Below are positions 1-11,242 of a stretch of DNA of 64,000 nucleotides, piece after piece. Source of the DNA: Pelodera strongyloides (taxonomy: Eukaryota > Nematoda > Chromadorea > Rhabditida > Rhabditidae); contig JAANDG010000498.1 in the NCBI GenBank assembly GCA_036852015.1, forward strand, positions 1 through 64,000, read 5' to 3'. Position 1 is the first letter of the stretch, and the number at the start of each line of letters is the position of its first letter. The translations under genes and the position numbers were made by a program. Below the pieces are notes generated by a model that saw nothing but the letters and a program-made list of their open reading frames with translations, was not told where the DNA came from and searched no databases.

Positions 1-102
1 GACCGGTCCACAGGCCGTTACAAATTACCCGACGATATTCCCCTTCCTCATGCTTGCTTTTGGTAAGCAAGTAAGGCTTGATCTATTTTCTTTCTTTCAG
101 GC

Positions 103-413
103 GAGGCCAGGAGCGGAGGACTGGAGCGTTGGCTAACTTGTCATGTTATGCACTGCTCTCGTGTAACATAATTCCACACACGATTCCACGAACCAGACGA
201 TGCCATTCGAAGACAGCTGCATCTTATCAACCGAGAGTTCCTACCCCTACAATTCGACCTTATAACAAGTTTGTTGTCGATATTTAACCATTTTGTTATG
301 CCTTATTACCATTGTGAATTGCCTGACATACTGCATTGTGTTTATATTAGTCTATATCATCTTCGGGTATCATTGTAAAGCTGACGTTTCGCTCGAAACG
401 AATGTTTCACAGT
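103..413 (+). pseudogene. Possible membrane-protein gene fragment
   Basis: A frame following the splice-like TTTCTTTCAG near base 100 reads open for about 22 codons, hits a TAA at 169-171, then reopens to a TGA/TAA-bounded stretch ending near 413. The second part contains an amphipathic piece (NREFLPLQFDLITSLLS) followed by YYHCELPDILHC. It might be an exon of a multi-pass receptor running in from the left edge, or a decayed one, since the in-frame stop is not removed by an obvious intron. No family was recognised. Confidence 0.2.
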
Positions 414-811
414 TTTATATTTCTGTCTGAAGTATTGGTATCTCTGAAGTAAGGCACTGGTACCAGTTTTCGCAGTTCTTTGGTCGGGGTCGGGGATCTT
501 GTATATTATATAGCTGGCTGTGTTTCGCTTCGCTCATTCTGTTCATTCAGGATTCTCTCTTGTCCACAGCTGTTGTCTTCTGGGCGTATCGGCACTCTAG
601 TGGACGCAGCATAGCTGACTTGAATGAACACTCTAACGATATTGAGATGTTTGGATAACGGTACTGTAACCGTCGATTCTTTGAGATTTGGTCGCGTCAT
701 AATTTTTATCTTCGTATACGTTATGTTTATGATGCCGGTCGCTGGCATAATTTAATCGGTTGTTATCACTTATATTTTTGAATTCTAATCCGTGTTACCT
801 TCAGATCGACG

Positions 812-1135
812 ATGTTGAAGATTGTGTTTCCAGCTTCTAACAAAATCGGCTGTCACGTTGGATGTACAGCTGATCAGAAGAAGATTAAAGCGATTATTGA
901 CACGTTATTTTTAATATTGCATTTGTGCGGCATGTGGTATATTGTATCTGATTGTTATTCGTTCGAATGGTTCGGAATAAAAGAATTTGATGTTAAACAA
1001 GTCTTAGTATGCTTTTGGATGTTACGGTATATCATTGGTATTCCGTGTGCCTACCTTGGGTTAATTTCTCAGTTGTGCATGCCAACACCAGTAAAGTGTA
1101 CTTTTTGTGAAGTATTTTTGAACAGATTTCTGTAG
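812..1135 (+). CDS. Hypothetical small membrane protein or terminal exon
   Basis: A 107-codon open frame starts a few bases after a good acceptor (ACCTTCAG) and ends at TAG. Two hydrophobic stretches are visible, around residues 28-48 (IIDTLFLILHLCGMWYIVSD) and 66-88 (VLVCFWMLRYIIGIPCAYLG), and the protein is rich in cysteine near its C-terminus. It could be the last exon of a receptor-like gene whose earlier exons lie in bases 100-410 or left of the window, since the frame is open from the acceptor. No family was recognised. A chance ORF remains possible. Confidence 0.3.
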   Translation: MLKIVFPASNKIGCHVGCTADQKKIKAIIDTLFLILHLCGMWYIVSDCYSFEWFGIKEFDVKQVLVCFWMLRYIIGIPCAYLGLISQLCMPTPVKCTFCEVFLNRFL

Positions 1136-1898
1136 TCTTAGAATTAGGTCCTATTGGTACACCGTTTCCTTTTCACATGAGTGAACTATGAGTTTGAGGA
1201 CTAAGGATATGCGAAGTAAGTAAGCTAATCTCTTAATTGTGGTTTAGTAAGTTTCAACTCTTTAAAACATTTTTATTTATAAAATAAGTGAAATATAATA
1301 TAGCACACTCAAATAGAATAGGATAAGGATAACTCCCAAACTAATTTGATAACACTTGTTATTGAGTAACCTTTCTACTAAGGCGCAATGGCTATGGCAG
1401 CAATTAACATAAATTTTCATGGGAGAATTAGTATCATTAGATGCGAACGAGGTAAGATCCATTCTACAACTTTTGCTAATACCTCCCTCACCCAATCATT
1501 GATTGTACGACCATAGATAAGGAAAACGTGCGGGACTACAACCTTACTATATTACTCTACATATGATAAAGCCCGTATATTACAAAGGTAATACGATAAG
1601 GGCAGGAAAGCAGGTGCCTCTAAGGAAGACAACACGAATTCGAGGCCCCGACAAAACATAAAAAGTTACAACGATGGAGACTGATTGTTAAGTGGTTGAT
1701 CGGTTGATTTGATAGCTGATCTCCAACTCCAGCATCAATCTTCGAACAAGTAGGCGGACCTAAAGAACAAAGATGATTTCAATTTAGTTAGGCTCAGTTG
1801 ATGTGAATCAATACATCTAGACACATCCATGTAGTGAAGTTAGCATCGTGTTTTGTAATATGAGGCGGGGTCATTTGACTGAGTTCGCAATACCCACC
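1136..1898. other. Intergenic, nothing recognised
   Basis: AT-rich sequence between the short plus-strand ORF and the 3' end of the minus-strand gene. I see no convincing exon, tRNA or inverted repeat here. Confidence 0.5.
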
Positions 1899-4800
1899 TC
1901 ACATTCCACCGCGTCCTCCGCGACCACGTCCTCTTCCGGCGCGGCCTCCTGGCCCATTGCGTGCGCCAATGACCTTGCCACTCGGCAACATCTTCTTTCC
2001 GGGCTGCGACTTCGGACGGCTCTCGCTCACATTCTTCTGTACGCACTTCTGGGCACTCTTCTGGACGGTCTTCACAACACTCTTCTGATCGACCTTCGGC
2101 GGCAGTACGGGCTTCTCAGTCTTCGGCGCATGTGCGCTCTTCACATCGGGGCGGGTTGCGGGTTTCAGCTCAGTCTTCTGTGCTGGTACATCGGGGTTTT
2201 TATCAGTGATCGGCGTCTTCACGGACTTCGTCACACTCGTCGTCGCTCCGGTCTTCTTACCGACTCTTCGCAACTTCTTCGTGATCGTCTGCTGCAAATA
2301 AATCGTTAGGGTTTCAAGTTACTAGGTGCATTAGTGCCAACCGGTCTAGGGGGTTCACACAATAAAATACCGAGCCAACCAATTTGTGTTGCTATCTTGA
2401 CGGCTCCAAACCTAGAACAACACGGGGAACCATTGGTGAACTTAGTGAACTAGTGCAAACCTTGGATTTCTTGGCCTTCTTGGTCTTCTTGGTGTGGGTC
2501 CCCCCCCGACTTGGACTTCTTCACTTTCTTGATCTTCTTGGCGGCCCTCTTCAGTCTTTTGAGCTCGAAGCGCTCCGGTCGAGTCTTTCTTGTCTTGCCT
2601 TCTGCGAGACGTCGGATAACCCACTGCATGATCTTGTCCTCTTGCGAGTCTGCCTTCTTCTCCTCTTTCCTCCACGGGTTACACAAATCTATAAATAGGT
2701 TAACATGTGATAAAATATCAATTGTTGGCTTTAGAATAGATAAAAGTATCGGGCTATATCGGCCGAAAACTTAGAAACTGTCCGCCTTGGCCCATACTGG
2801 CCTTTAAACTTCCAGACGACATTTTTCTAGGAAAGCCGGCTCATCTCCGCCAGTTTGACCCATCTTACACTTTAGGTAGGGTGAAGGGTTCCAGGCCGGA
2901 GGCGAACCACCGACCTGCCCCCCCCCCCCCCACGAAGAATACCCCCGAACCAGGCTGGTTCCGGTGAAAAATAGGGAAGTAAATGAGAGAATCGTGTACT
3001 TACTGTGCCCCCACAGATAGAGGAATGCCATAAACAGAGGAAGCCAACTCGCGTGAAACAGTAAAGCCGGTGTTGCGTAGTGGGAAAAGACGCTGTAATA
3101 GGTAGGATTGGGTGTAAATCGGATCGTCAAATTAACTGCGTATTGGCCTTGGCCACGAATCTGTGCCTTCTCCGGAGATTATTTTCCAGTTTGAGTATGT
3201 CTACATATCGGAATTGCAAGGTACAGGTACGTTACTTTTTTTTTACGAAATGTCGCCGACTCGATATCAAACATTTTCCAGCTTCCAGTAGTTGCAAGAA
3301 ATGGATTTGCGCCTTTTGACATAATTCACTGCATTTTTTTTCTGAGTATAATAGGTTACAGGATTCGTATAAAATTCATTAAAGAATGCCGTCAAAATCG
3401 AGGAGTGAACTCACCGCAGTTGCTCAACGTAGTAGTCGAATTGTCCATACCTGTCCTGTAAATGGAGGGCATCCATCACAGAATTTATGCTGAAATTGAA
3501 ATATTTTTTGGTGTGTTGGTGATACCAGCGATGGCCATTCTAAACCAAACGATTGGTGGTTTCGGTGAAGCACTGCAAGCAAAATATCGCATCGCTGCAT
3601 CCCCTAGTTACTCAATCTTGTTTGTGGGCTGCAGACAGAAAGCAAGAACTGCAATCAACGAACTATTTGAATAGGGTTATATATATTACCTCGCGGTAAG
3701 GCAAAGCTTTTCCCACGCGGCTTCGTCCCCGTCCAGACTCTTCATCACCTTATCGTAAAGGATTCTGTCGGCCGTGGAGTTGCAGAAATTCTTCCAGCAG
3801 TTCTCACATTGTGTCCGAAGCTCAACGAACCATTCCAAGTTCTTGTTCTTGACCTAGAAAGTCAGAGATGACCAAAAGCTGGTGAAACCGCGATTCTTGT
3901 GGCTGACGCGTTTACGCTCTTACCACACGAAGATCCTTGCAGCTTACGCAAAGATTTCACTCCAGTATTTTCATGCCACTTGATTATTTTAGTTAGCGAA
4001 AGTTATACTTATTTACCGCATCGTTTTCTTCGACCGGGTGCTATTCTGTTTGAGTCCGTAAACTGACTTTACTACATGGAAGCAACTCGCGAAGAGAGAC
4101 ACGAGAAGCTATGTTTTTTTATTTACGATTTCAACAAATCTACAAACTCTCCAGTACGTTTTGGTGCTACAATAGTCTCTAGTCTGAACAGTGATCGTAA
4201 CTCTTGCTCCTTACAGTAGTCTTTAGCGGTTTTCATGCTTACAGTAGTCTTTAGGCGGTTTTCATGCTTGCAGTAGTCTCCATGTTTTTGCTTACACTAG
4301 TCTCTAGCCTGTTTTGATGGTAACAGTTGTCTTAACCCTATTTTGGTGCTACAAATAGTCTCTAGTCTCTTTTGGTTCCTAATAGTGTATTTATCTCCAG
4401 TTTCGCAGGGCCGAAACACCTCAAAAAATCATTCAGCGCGGCTTTCACTTTCCATATAGAAACTCATTAAGAAACTCGCTACAAAAATTGAAGATCAGGG
4501 ACAAATTTGAATTAGTACACGTATTAGCTACTTGCATGCGAATATCTGTATTAAATTCAAATTTGTCCCTGATTTTCAATTTTTGTAGCGAGTTTCAAAT
4601 TGTGCTTATGTATGGAAAGTGAAAGCCGCGCTGAATGATTTTTGGGCTAGATTCGCCCTGTTTCGGCCCTGCGAAACTAGAGATAAATACACTATAATCT
4701 AGTCTCTAAAGTCTTGTTGCTTACAGGACTCGAGCATTTGCTGCTTACTGACGGTAGTGTGTAGGTAGCATGGTTTGGTGCGCTTACAGTAGTCTCTATT

Positions 4801-6168
4801 TCTGTTTTTTTGTGCTTAGAGTAGTCATTGAGCGGGTTTTTTTTTTTTTTTTTTTTTGAAAACATTAAGGACAATCACAATCACTATGAGTGCATTAATA
4901 TTTTTGAACTGATGGCCGGAAGATTTCGTGGGTTATGGGGTTGCCAAGTATGCCAAAAACCGTGCATTTTCCTTCCAAGTATCAATTGCAAAATAATGTG
5001 CCAGTCTACCGTAATTTTGCGTAATTTTGACACATCCGCATTATAGAAAATCCGCTATCAAAGCAAATCATTTGTCGGACAAATGGTCCCGTGGCGATCG
5101 GTCGTAAAAACCGACTCTCTCTAGAAATACTCGTGTACTGCCAAGATACGGTAAATGTTTCTATACTTGGAAGCAAAATCGGCCATACTTGGAAATCCCA
5201 TTAGTGCGAACTCGCCACTTCCGTTTCTTCCATCCATCTTCCATCACTAAGTAACGTCTACTAGCTAGAGTTCTGCACCTAGACATTAGCATGAGAAACT
5301 ATTCTAAATAAACTAAAAGCGGTTTCTTACAATTCGCATATTGTCGATCAGGAACCTGTCCATGCAGGTCCCCTCTTCAATGTCCGACCGTGCCCAAGAA
5401 ATGGCGGACTCGTGGCTTAGGAAGATCTGGTCGCCAATGCCCAGGCAACCTCCACACGGTTCGCAGAATTGAATTATCCACTAAAATCATGTGTTTAAGA
5501 ATATATGATCCTAGATGCAAAAATGGAAGAGGAGACTACTGTAGCCATGCGGATGGGACGTTTAGTATCAGGGTAATGAAATTGGCATCGTTTAGCGGTT
5601 ATTTACCGCACTACCCCTATGTTTGCTTTTGTACAGTGCACCTACCAACAACAATCTCTGATTCGTGCGACCTATGAAATACATTCCTCTTTTTCATTAA
5701 TTTGATTCACTTACGTCACAGTCCTCCGACTCGTTCTCCTCAGCGAGAAAGTAGTGCAGCGTGCCGGTATACTGAAATGTTTTGGCGATTCATAATTAAT
5801 TATGTGACCTGCTGATTAGAGCATTAGAGCCAAATTCTGTATCGCATATTTTTGAAGTATCTCTATGTTTTATGTGGCTCCCTGGCTGATTGAGTATGGT
5901 GATATACTGTAGAGTAACGAACTAGGGATTTTAAATTCTATTTTTGCTATTTGCTCGCCATTCAAGAGCGCTAATTGCTACTATGTAAAATATAAGTAGT
6001 CAATGATCAACCCACTTTTAATTGAAGCGCTCGAATGTTGTACTGTTACGAAATGGGAGATGTAAATAGTGTATTGTGAATTGAGCGTGTGTATAACCTC
6101 ACCTGCGGGAAATTCGCGCATCCAAATCTAAGAGCCGTCGCCTTTTTCAAGACCGAGACAAGCGTCTC
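1899..6168 (-). CDS. Single-pass membrane protein, cysteine-rich ectodomain and basic RGG tail (5' end not found)
   Basis: Nine exons join with matching phases: 6168-6103, 5771-5715, 5480-5331, 3853-3690, 3455-3415, 3200-3137, 3092-3004, 2688-2461, 2291-1899; stop TGA at 1899. The outer part carries cysteine clusters (FCEPCGGC, QCENCWKNFC), about eleven cysteines in all. Exon 7 encodes one hydrophobic helix (ALLFHASWLPLFMAFLYLW), followed by NLCNPWRKEEKK and a tail of more than 190 residues dominated by K, then S/T/P/V, ending RGRGRGGRGG. The intron between exons 6 and 7 is only about 44 bases. In exon 8 a run of eight C (2500-2507) puts the upstream frame out by one base; seven would make every phase agree, so this is either a sequencing error or a frameshift. 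The first coding exon (signal peptide) is upstream of 6168. A hydrophobic minus-strand stretch near 7094-7150 is a weak candidate. I recognise no family; the exon structure is well supported, the function is not. Confidence 0.75.
2500..2507 (-). other. Homopolymer frameshift (8 x C) inside an exon
   Basis: On the minus strand the frame reads KKSKSGG into eight G. Upstream exon phases demand one base less to reach the THTKKTKKAKKSK frame, whose exon end then joins in phase 0 to the last exon. Exon 8 is 228 bases where 227 would be in frame. Confidence 0.7.
4160..4845. repeat. Degenerate tandem repeat, unit near 30 bases
   Basis: Repeated units contain ACAGTAGTCTCTAG followed by a T-rich segment, from about 4160 to 4385 and again from 4690 to 4845. 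The palindromic element at 4384-4694 interrupts the array, so the array is older. It lies in an intron of the minus-strand membrane-protein gene. Confidence 0.65.
4384..4694. mobile_element. Palindromic MITE
   Basis: The left arm begins AGTGTATTTATCTC and contains TTTCGCAGGGCCGAAAC and GCGCGGCTTTCACTTTCC. The right arm is its reverse complement with a few mismatches. No ORF is inside. A related half-copy lies at about 23225-23315, so this is a dispersed family rather than a local hairpin. Confidence 0.8.
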
Positions 6169-6540
6169 CTGCAAAAGAGCAAAAGTAAACCACATATAAG
6201 GATTAATAAGGAAGCAAGTTTACTGATCCATTAGCTGTATCTGTATCGAAACATTGATACTCTGTTTTTGGTGAACCATATGGATATATGATTCGAAATG
6301 TTGTCTTTCCAGCTGTCTTTTTTTAATTCGGCTGCGAGGTACATTTCTTTAGGAATCTGCTACTACGTCAAGAATATATTATGCTAACTTATGAGTGGTG
6401 AAGCGAAGCACTGTTACTGAAGTCTTCGAAGGATGGTACGTAGGTGCTTTTTTCGATCTGATACGTGTTTTTGTGCGATTGAGGGTTTGAAGGTTGTTTC
6501 CAGTGGATGTCTCAGATGTTTTCGCATGTTTTAGATGACT
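6169..6540. other. Upstream region of the membrane-protein gene, no exon identified
   Basis: This stretch lies upstream of the first exon I can support (ending at 6168). It holds no exon in matching phase that I could recognise. Confidence 0.4.
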
Positions 6541-6551
6541 TAAGCAGTAAG

Positions 6552-6775
6552 CCGATATGGCCCCGATTATTTTGGAAAAAACCCCGATATGGCCCCGATT
6601 CTTCCAAAAAACCCGATATGGCCCCGATTCTTCCAAAAAACCCCGATATGGCCCCCATCATGGAAAACCAAAAAACCCGATATGGCCCCGATCACGTCCC
6701 TCAAAAAATCGGGCCGTGATCGGGGCCATATCGGGGTTTACTGGAAAATAATCGGAGTCATATCAGATCGGGGTT
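6552..6775. repeat. Tandem repeat with GATATGGCCCCGATTCTTCC units
   Basis: About five direct units carrying CCGATATGGCCCCGAT and a run of A run from 6552 to 6695. Inverted units (ATCGGGGCCATATCGGGG) follow to 6775, so the array can fold on itself. ORFs across it read repetitively and are not credible genes. Confidence 0.8.
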
Positions 6776-8605
6776 TTTGGTTTCCCATGCACTTTCCTGT
6801 CCGGATAAGTGTTTTAAACGAGCGTGGTACTCAATTTTGGCACAGATTGGAAATCCGTAGTGACGTATATTATGAATATTATGTTATTTATGAATTTGTC
6901 GAGTGGCGTAGTGGCGTTATTTAATACGAATTCGGCATTGTTCAGCAGTTTTACTTGCAGGCATTTGTCACTGACCGATCAATCATATTTACAGGGATGA
7001 TTTTCCCTAGTATTGAGCCATTGAGTAACACGTATTCGTGTACAACTCATGACCACTTGTGCGAACTTTACTTGTTCACTCTCAATTATTACTTTAATTA
7101 CTTAGTATTGCAGGCAGGCCCAGAAACGGAAGGAGGAGGAGTGTAGAGATCGATCGATGAAAAGCGTTATTGGAGGCTGAAGGATATTCCTCTAAGTGTT
7201 TAGAAGGAAATGACGTAGGATATTTTCTACTTTTGCTGCTCGTTAGTATCAAATTTATACCCTCTTTGTTGTAATGCAATATTTTAACCTTTACAGTGTA
7301 GTGTCTATATGTTTGGATATTTCATTCCTATCCCACTCTTCGTGTACCGTGCAGTGATATTTCTAGGGTATAGATCCGTCGATAAGAACTAGTAATTTGT
7401 TTAGTTATAATTTATACTTACCCCTTACGCCTATCCCGCGCTGTCTACCGTAATCACACAAATGTCTGCCTTTCGAAAAGTTTTGATATGTACACCATTT
7501 GTTGTTTTTTATGTTGTTTCTGACTATGACGACTACGGTAGGTCGTTTCAAGTTTCAGTTAAGAGAGTAAGAGGTATGTATCATTTCCAGTTTCCCTCTA
7601 GATGGACAGGTTCACGAGAAAAAACGCTTACCTCAATTACATGCAAAGAATGTCCGAAGTTTCAGATATATTTCCGTGAGAACCGCTTTCTTTGCGCCTA
7701 CAACTCCCGGACTTTTTCCTCGGCGAGGTATCGTAATCGTAGTCTGAATCATTTTTTGCGTGTTTTACAGTATGATGTGGTGATTTGGAGCTCCTCAACT
7801 TCAGTAATTATTGTTGTTCTCTGCCATTTTGCCCATTTTTCTCATTATTCATTGAACAGTTTCTTTTGTTGCCGTTTTCCGTCCAACGTGACAATTATTG
7901 GTGGCAACAAATGTCAATTATAACTAAATGCAGAAATTTTTTGCCGATGTTTCTGCTAGCCCGCGACAACTGCGCGTTTTTATGCCTTGTTATGAATATA
8001 AATAACCCCCAGTGTGGCGGGGAACCCGCGTTTTTTCCCATTACCGTACAAATATTGCATATTTACGTGTATCATTATTTGTTGGTCTACAATGTTATTG
8101 TTTGTACGAGCGCTGATTGATTTTTGTCTGAGTCTGTCTGTCAGTAATAAATAATTTCATTTCATATTAAATGACAATTTTGAAAAATGTTTGTGATTTA
8201 CAATTTTTGTGTGTGTTCTCAGTATTTGAGTTATTACCTTATTAAGGCGAATTATAGACACGCTAAGTGCAAGTGAGTCTCTTTCTAACTCCCCATTATT
8301 GCAACTTCTGATGTAACTCTTCGTAATTTCTGGTGATAGTTTATATCTATGCGTCGATTCATAGTAAGCTAAAAAATTTAAATATGTTTTCGTACTCACC
8401 CAATCATCATTCTTCTCTAGCGGTGGAGGAGTTTACCATCTTTTTCAGTGCAGACGAGTGTTCCATTTTCATTATACTTTGTCCGATCGATTTGCGATAA
8501 TAGAAGAGAGCGGTCGTTTATTGAGGCTCCAAGGTTACTCATGCATCGGGGATCTGGAAAGTTGACTTGATACTTGATGCCTAAGGGGATCACTATGATC
8601 CTACT
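6776..8605. other. Mostly repeat-derived intergenic DNA
   Basis: The 153-codon ORF near 7462-7923 overlaps a diverged copy (about 7600-7720) of the element seen at 19361-19794. Shared features are the GACAGG...ACGAGAAAA start and AGAACCGCTTT. I see no supported exon in the rest. Confidence 0.45.
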
Positions 8606-8610
8606 AAACT

Positions 8611-8930
8611 ACACTGGGGAAACTTGAACGACATCGCCGCGCTAAAAATGAGGGTCCGCCACAGCGGGGCGGCGCACTGCGCCTAGAGCGCGCGGCAGGC
8701 GCGCCACAGGTCCGCGAAAGGATATTCAACGCAGTTGGGCGAACTTTTCGTAAGTTCCGCGGCAAGTCCGCCGTAGGTGCGCTCCAGATGCGCCCTGAGA
8801 CCGCCGTAGGTGCGCCATTTACCATTCGCGCACTCCGGCGTACCCGCCGCGTACCTTAGGCGGAGTGCGCCGCCCCGCTGTGGCGACCCTCATTTTTGGC
8901 GCGGCGATGTCGCCAAGTTTCACGTTGTAC
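8611..8930. mobile_element. GC-rich TIR element
   Basis: Inverted ends contain GACATCGCCGCG, AAAATGAGGGTC and CAGCGGGGCGGCGCAC on the left, with the complement on the right. The interior has repeated CGCCGTAGGTGCGC-like units. Its base composition is far above that of its neighbours. It is short and non-coding, and looks like a non-autonomous DNA element. Confidence 0.75.
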
Positions 8931-9549
8931 CCCCCCCCCCAGGCCTACGACCAATACTTCCGAAAGTCTAAATGCTTACCAAACATCCTTTTCTTAGTAG
9001 TGATGGAGGCTACTTCGGTGCATAAAAGCGCGACAGCGAATACGTAGAGTACTCGCATCTAAATAAGTTCTTTGATTTAACTATATTAACAAATAAGGAA
9101 CATGATTTGCGAAAGTGAGTTAGCTTCGCGTCACAAACATCCTGCGGCTATTTATTATGAGAAGTTAAACGAAGTTAAAGTTAATAAAGGGTGAAGACAA
9201 GGTGATACAATTATAGTGTTTCCATGTACGTGCTTCGCACTTGCTAAAAAAACACTTTTGCATTGGTTACGATAGGCAGTTGACATGCATGTAAAATGAC
9301 TTGAACATGGACGGGAGTTTGACATTTTCGCATGTGCGATTCGCGAAGATGGAAACACCATAAAAAAGAGGAGTATACATCCGCATGTGAAAATACATGG
9401 ACTCGAATGACAGATATTTCTAAAAGTGCGTTCGCAAAACATTTTTGCATAGCTATTTTGCCTATTTGCATACCCGCGCGCATATGCAAATCACACTTGG
9501 CATGCTAATTTGGCGCGTACTGTAGCTTGGCTCCCTTGAGGTGTAGCGG

Positions 9550-9680
9550 GGGATATGTAGTTGCTTGAGTTAATGCATAGGATATTAACATTCCACATCT
9601 TATTATATAATGTAGTTGCTTGAGTTAATGCATAGGATCTTATTGTATAATGTAGTTGCTTGAGTTAATGCATAGGATAT
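9550..9680. repeat. Short tandem repeat GTAGTTGCTTGAGTTAATGC
   Basis: Three near-identical units of GTAGTTGCTTGAGTTAATGC followed by ATAGGAT end exactly where the palindromic MITE begins at 9680. Confidence 0.75.
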
Positions 9681-10040
9681 TAAAGGGATCAGCTCACCTT
9701 AAATTGTGTCTTTTTTTTTGTTTCTTTATTTTCTATAAGGGATAGTAAAAATTTGGAATAGAAAAAGTAGTGTTCAATTTCAATACTCACGAAGATATTG
9801 GGTGATAAAGTGGTGGATTGATCGGGTCGAAATGCAAAAAGGGCAATTGTCCTGCCTTGTTTGTATAGGATAATTGCCCTTTTTGCATTTCGGCCGATCA
9901 ATCCACCACTTTATCACCCAATATCTTCGTGAGTATTGAAATTGAACACTACTTTTTCTATTCCAAATTTTTATTATCCCTTATAGAAAATAAAGAAACA
10001 AAAAAAACAGACACAATTTAAGGTGAGCTGATCCCTTTAA
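9680..10040. mobile_element. Palindromic MITE, TTAAAGGGATCAGCTCACC ends (copy 1)
   Basis: A nearly perfect palindrome of about 361 bases with ends TTAAAGGGATCAGCTCACC and the reverse complement. Its arms contain AAGATATTGGGTGATAAAGT and its centre lies near 9860. It has no coding capacity. TTAA lies at both boundaries, which would suit a TTAA-targeting (piggyBac-like) transposase, but the element itself also begins with this sequence. Confidence 0.9.
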
Positions 10041-10177
10041 CATACCACACCTTAGTATATAAAGGAGAAGAGTTTGTGGCCGGGTGAATTTATTTGTGAA
10101 TACGACCACAACGAAGCCATTTCATAGTTTTTTTTTTTCGAAATTGAAACGCATCAAACAACAGTATTCACGCAAAA

Positions 10178-10250
10178 CGGATTGGAACCCGTGACCTTCC
10201 GCTTTCGAGTCTAACGCTCAACCTGTTGCGCCAAAGCACTACACAATGCT
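10178..10250 (-). tRNA. tRNA-like sequence, probably degenerate
   Basis: On the minus strand an A-box-like TGGCGCAACAGG and a B-box-like GGTCACGGGTTCCAATCC have tRNA-like spacing. The anticodon loop could read CTCGAAA, but the stem does not pair well, and no proper acceptor stem was found. A tRNA-derived repeat or pseudogene is more likely than a working gene. Confidence 0.35.
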
Positions 10251-10524
10251 CTTGGTAATGTTTTAGCATGCAAATTTCACCGCCACATTCACAATTGGCC
10301 GACGTTTACTTTTCAAACAAGAGTAAGAGTTCTCGTGCGTGGTTTTAAAATACAATAGGCCGAAGGCCGATTGGGCTCTTCTCACGGCTGGTTGTAAACA
10401 GTACATCGACTGGTTCGATGCCCGTGGGTTAATATTCAATTTCTGCGACATCCGATCTGCCCGACCCTGAGTCTCTGGCGAGTTATTGGACGACGCTACG
10501 ACATGACTACACAGGAAACCGAAA

Positions 10525-10755
10525 ACTCCAAAAAAAACTCGGATCATACCGTAGTCACACCAAAAAAAAACTCCGACCATGCTCCGAGAAAGCTCGGAAT
10601 GTGACCCGAAAACACTCGGATCGTGCTCCAAAAATCTCGGATCGGGCTCCAAAAAAACTCGGATTGTGCCCCAAAAAAATCGGAACTCACTCGGATTATT
10701 CGATGATCATGATCCAAGTTTTTTTGGAGCAGGATCCGAGTTTTTTTTTTGTTGT
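10525..10755. repeat. Degenerate repeat of ACTCGGATC-type units
   Basis: Multiple units of the form AAAACTCGGATCGTGCTCC follow one another. The last is inverted (GGATCCGAGTTTTT), giving an inverted-repeat layout. It is non-coding. Confidence 0.6.
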
Positions 10756-11242
10756 TTTCCCAACACTATGTATGTAGCCTTTCCCTTTCCGCTTACCGTG
10801 AGGAATATGTATTAGACGGGTGGCTTGCGGAACCTCTGTCAACTCTTAGTGGTTTTAGAGAAGTGGTAATCAATCAGCCGGTAATCAAATCAGCAATTAG
10901 TGACAAGTTGCCTTATTAGTTGCATATTTGCCTTATTTTTTTGAGCTGAAAATATTCAAATTGGTGTTTTTATGCATGAATCGCAGCTAGTGGAAATGGA
11001 AAGCTTTGGTGCATGTTCAAAACTTGACCAATTAATGCCTAATCTCGTCGCCCAAAGCATCTACTTTGGTGCTGGAACCGTATCTTTTTTCACATCTTTG
11101 TATATTATCTTTGTATATTTAATGAAAAGCGAATAAAAACGACGGATTTGCAGTGACTGCATTAAGCATTCAAATTAGCCATTTGAATTAAATTTACTGA
11201 ATTACTTTGAATAATGAGCTTTCATTATCGTCATTGTACGTG

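Noticed and set aside
1848..2309. 153-codon plus-strand ORF
   Set aside because: It is antisense to the RGG-tail exon of the minus-strand gene, whose phases and stop fit.
7462..7923. 153-codon plus ORF with cysteines
   Set aside because: It overlaps a diverged copy of the 19361-19794 repeat and has no splice or start support.
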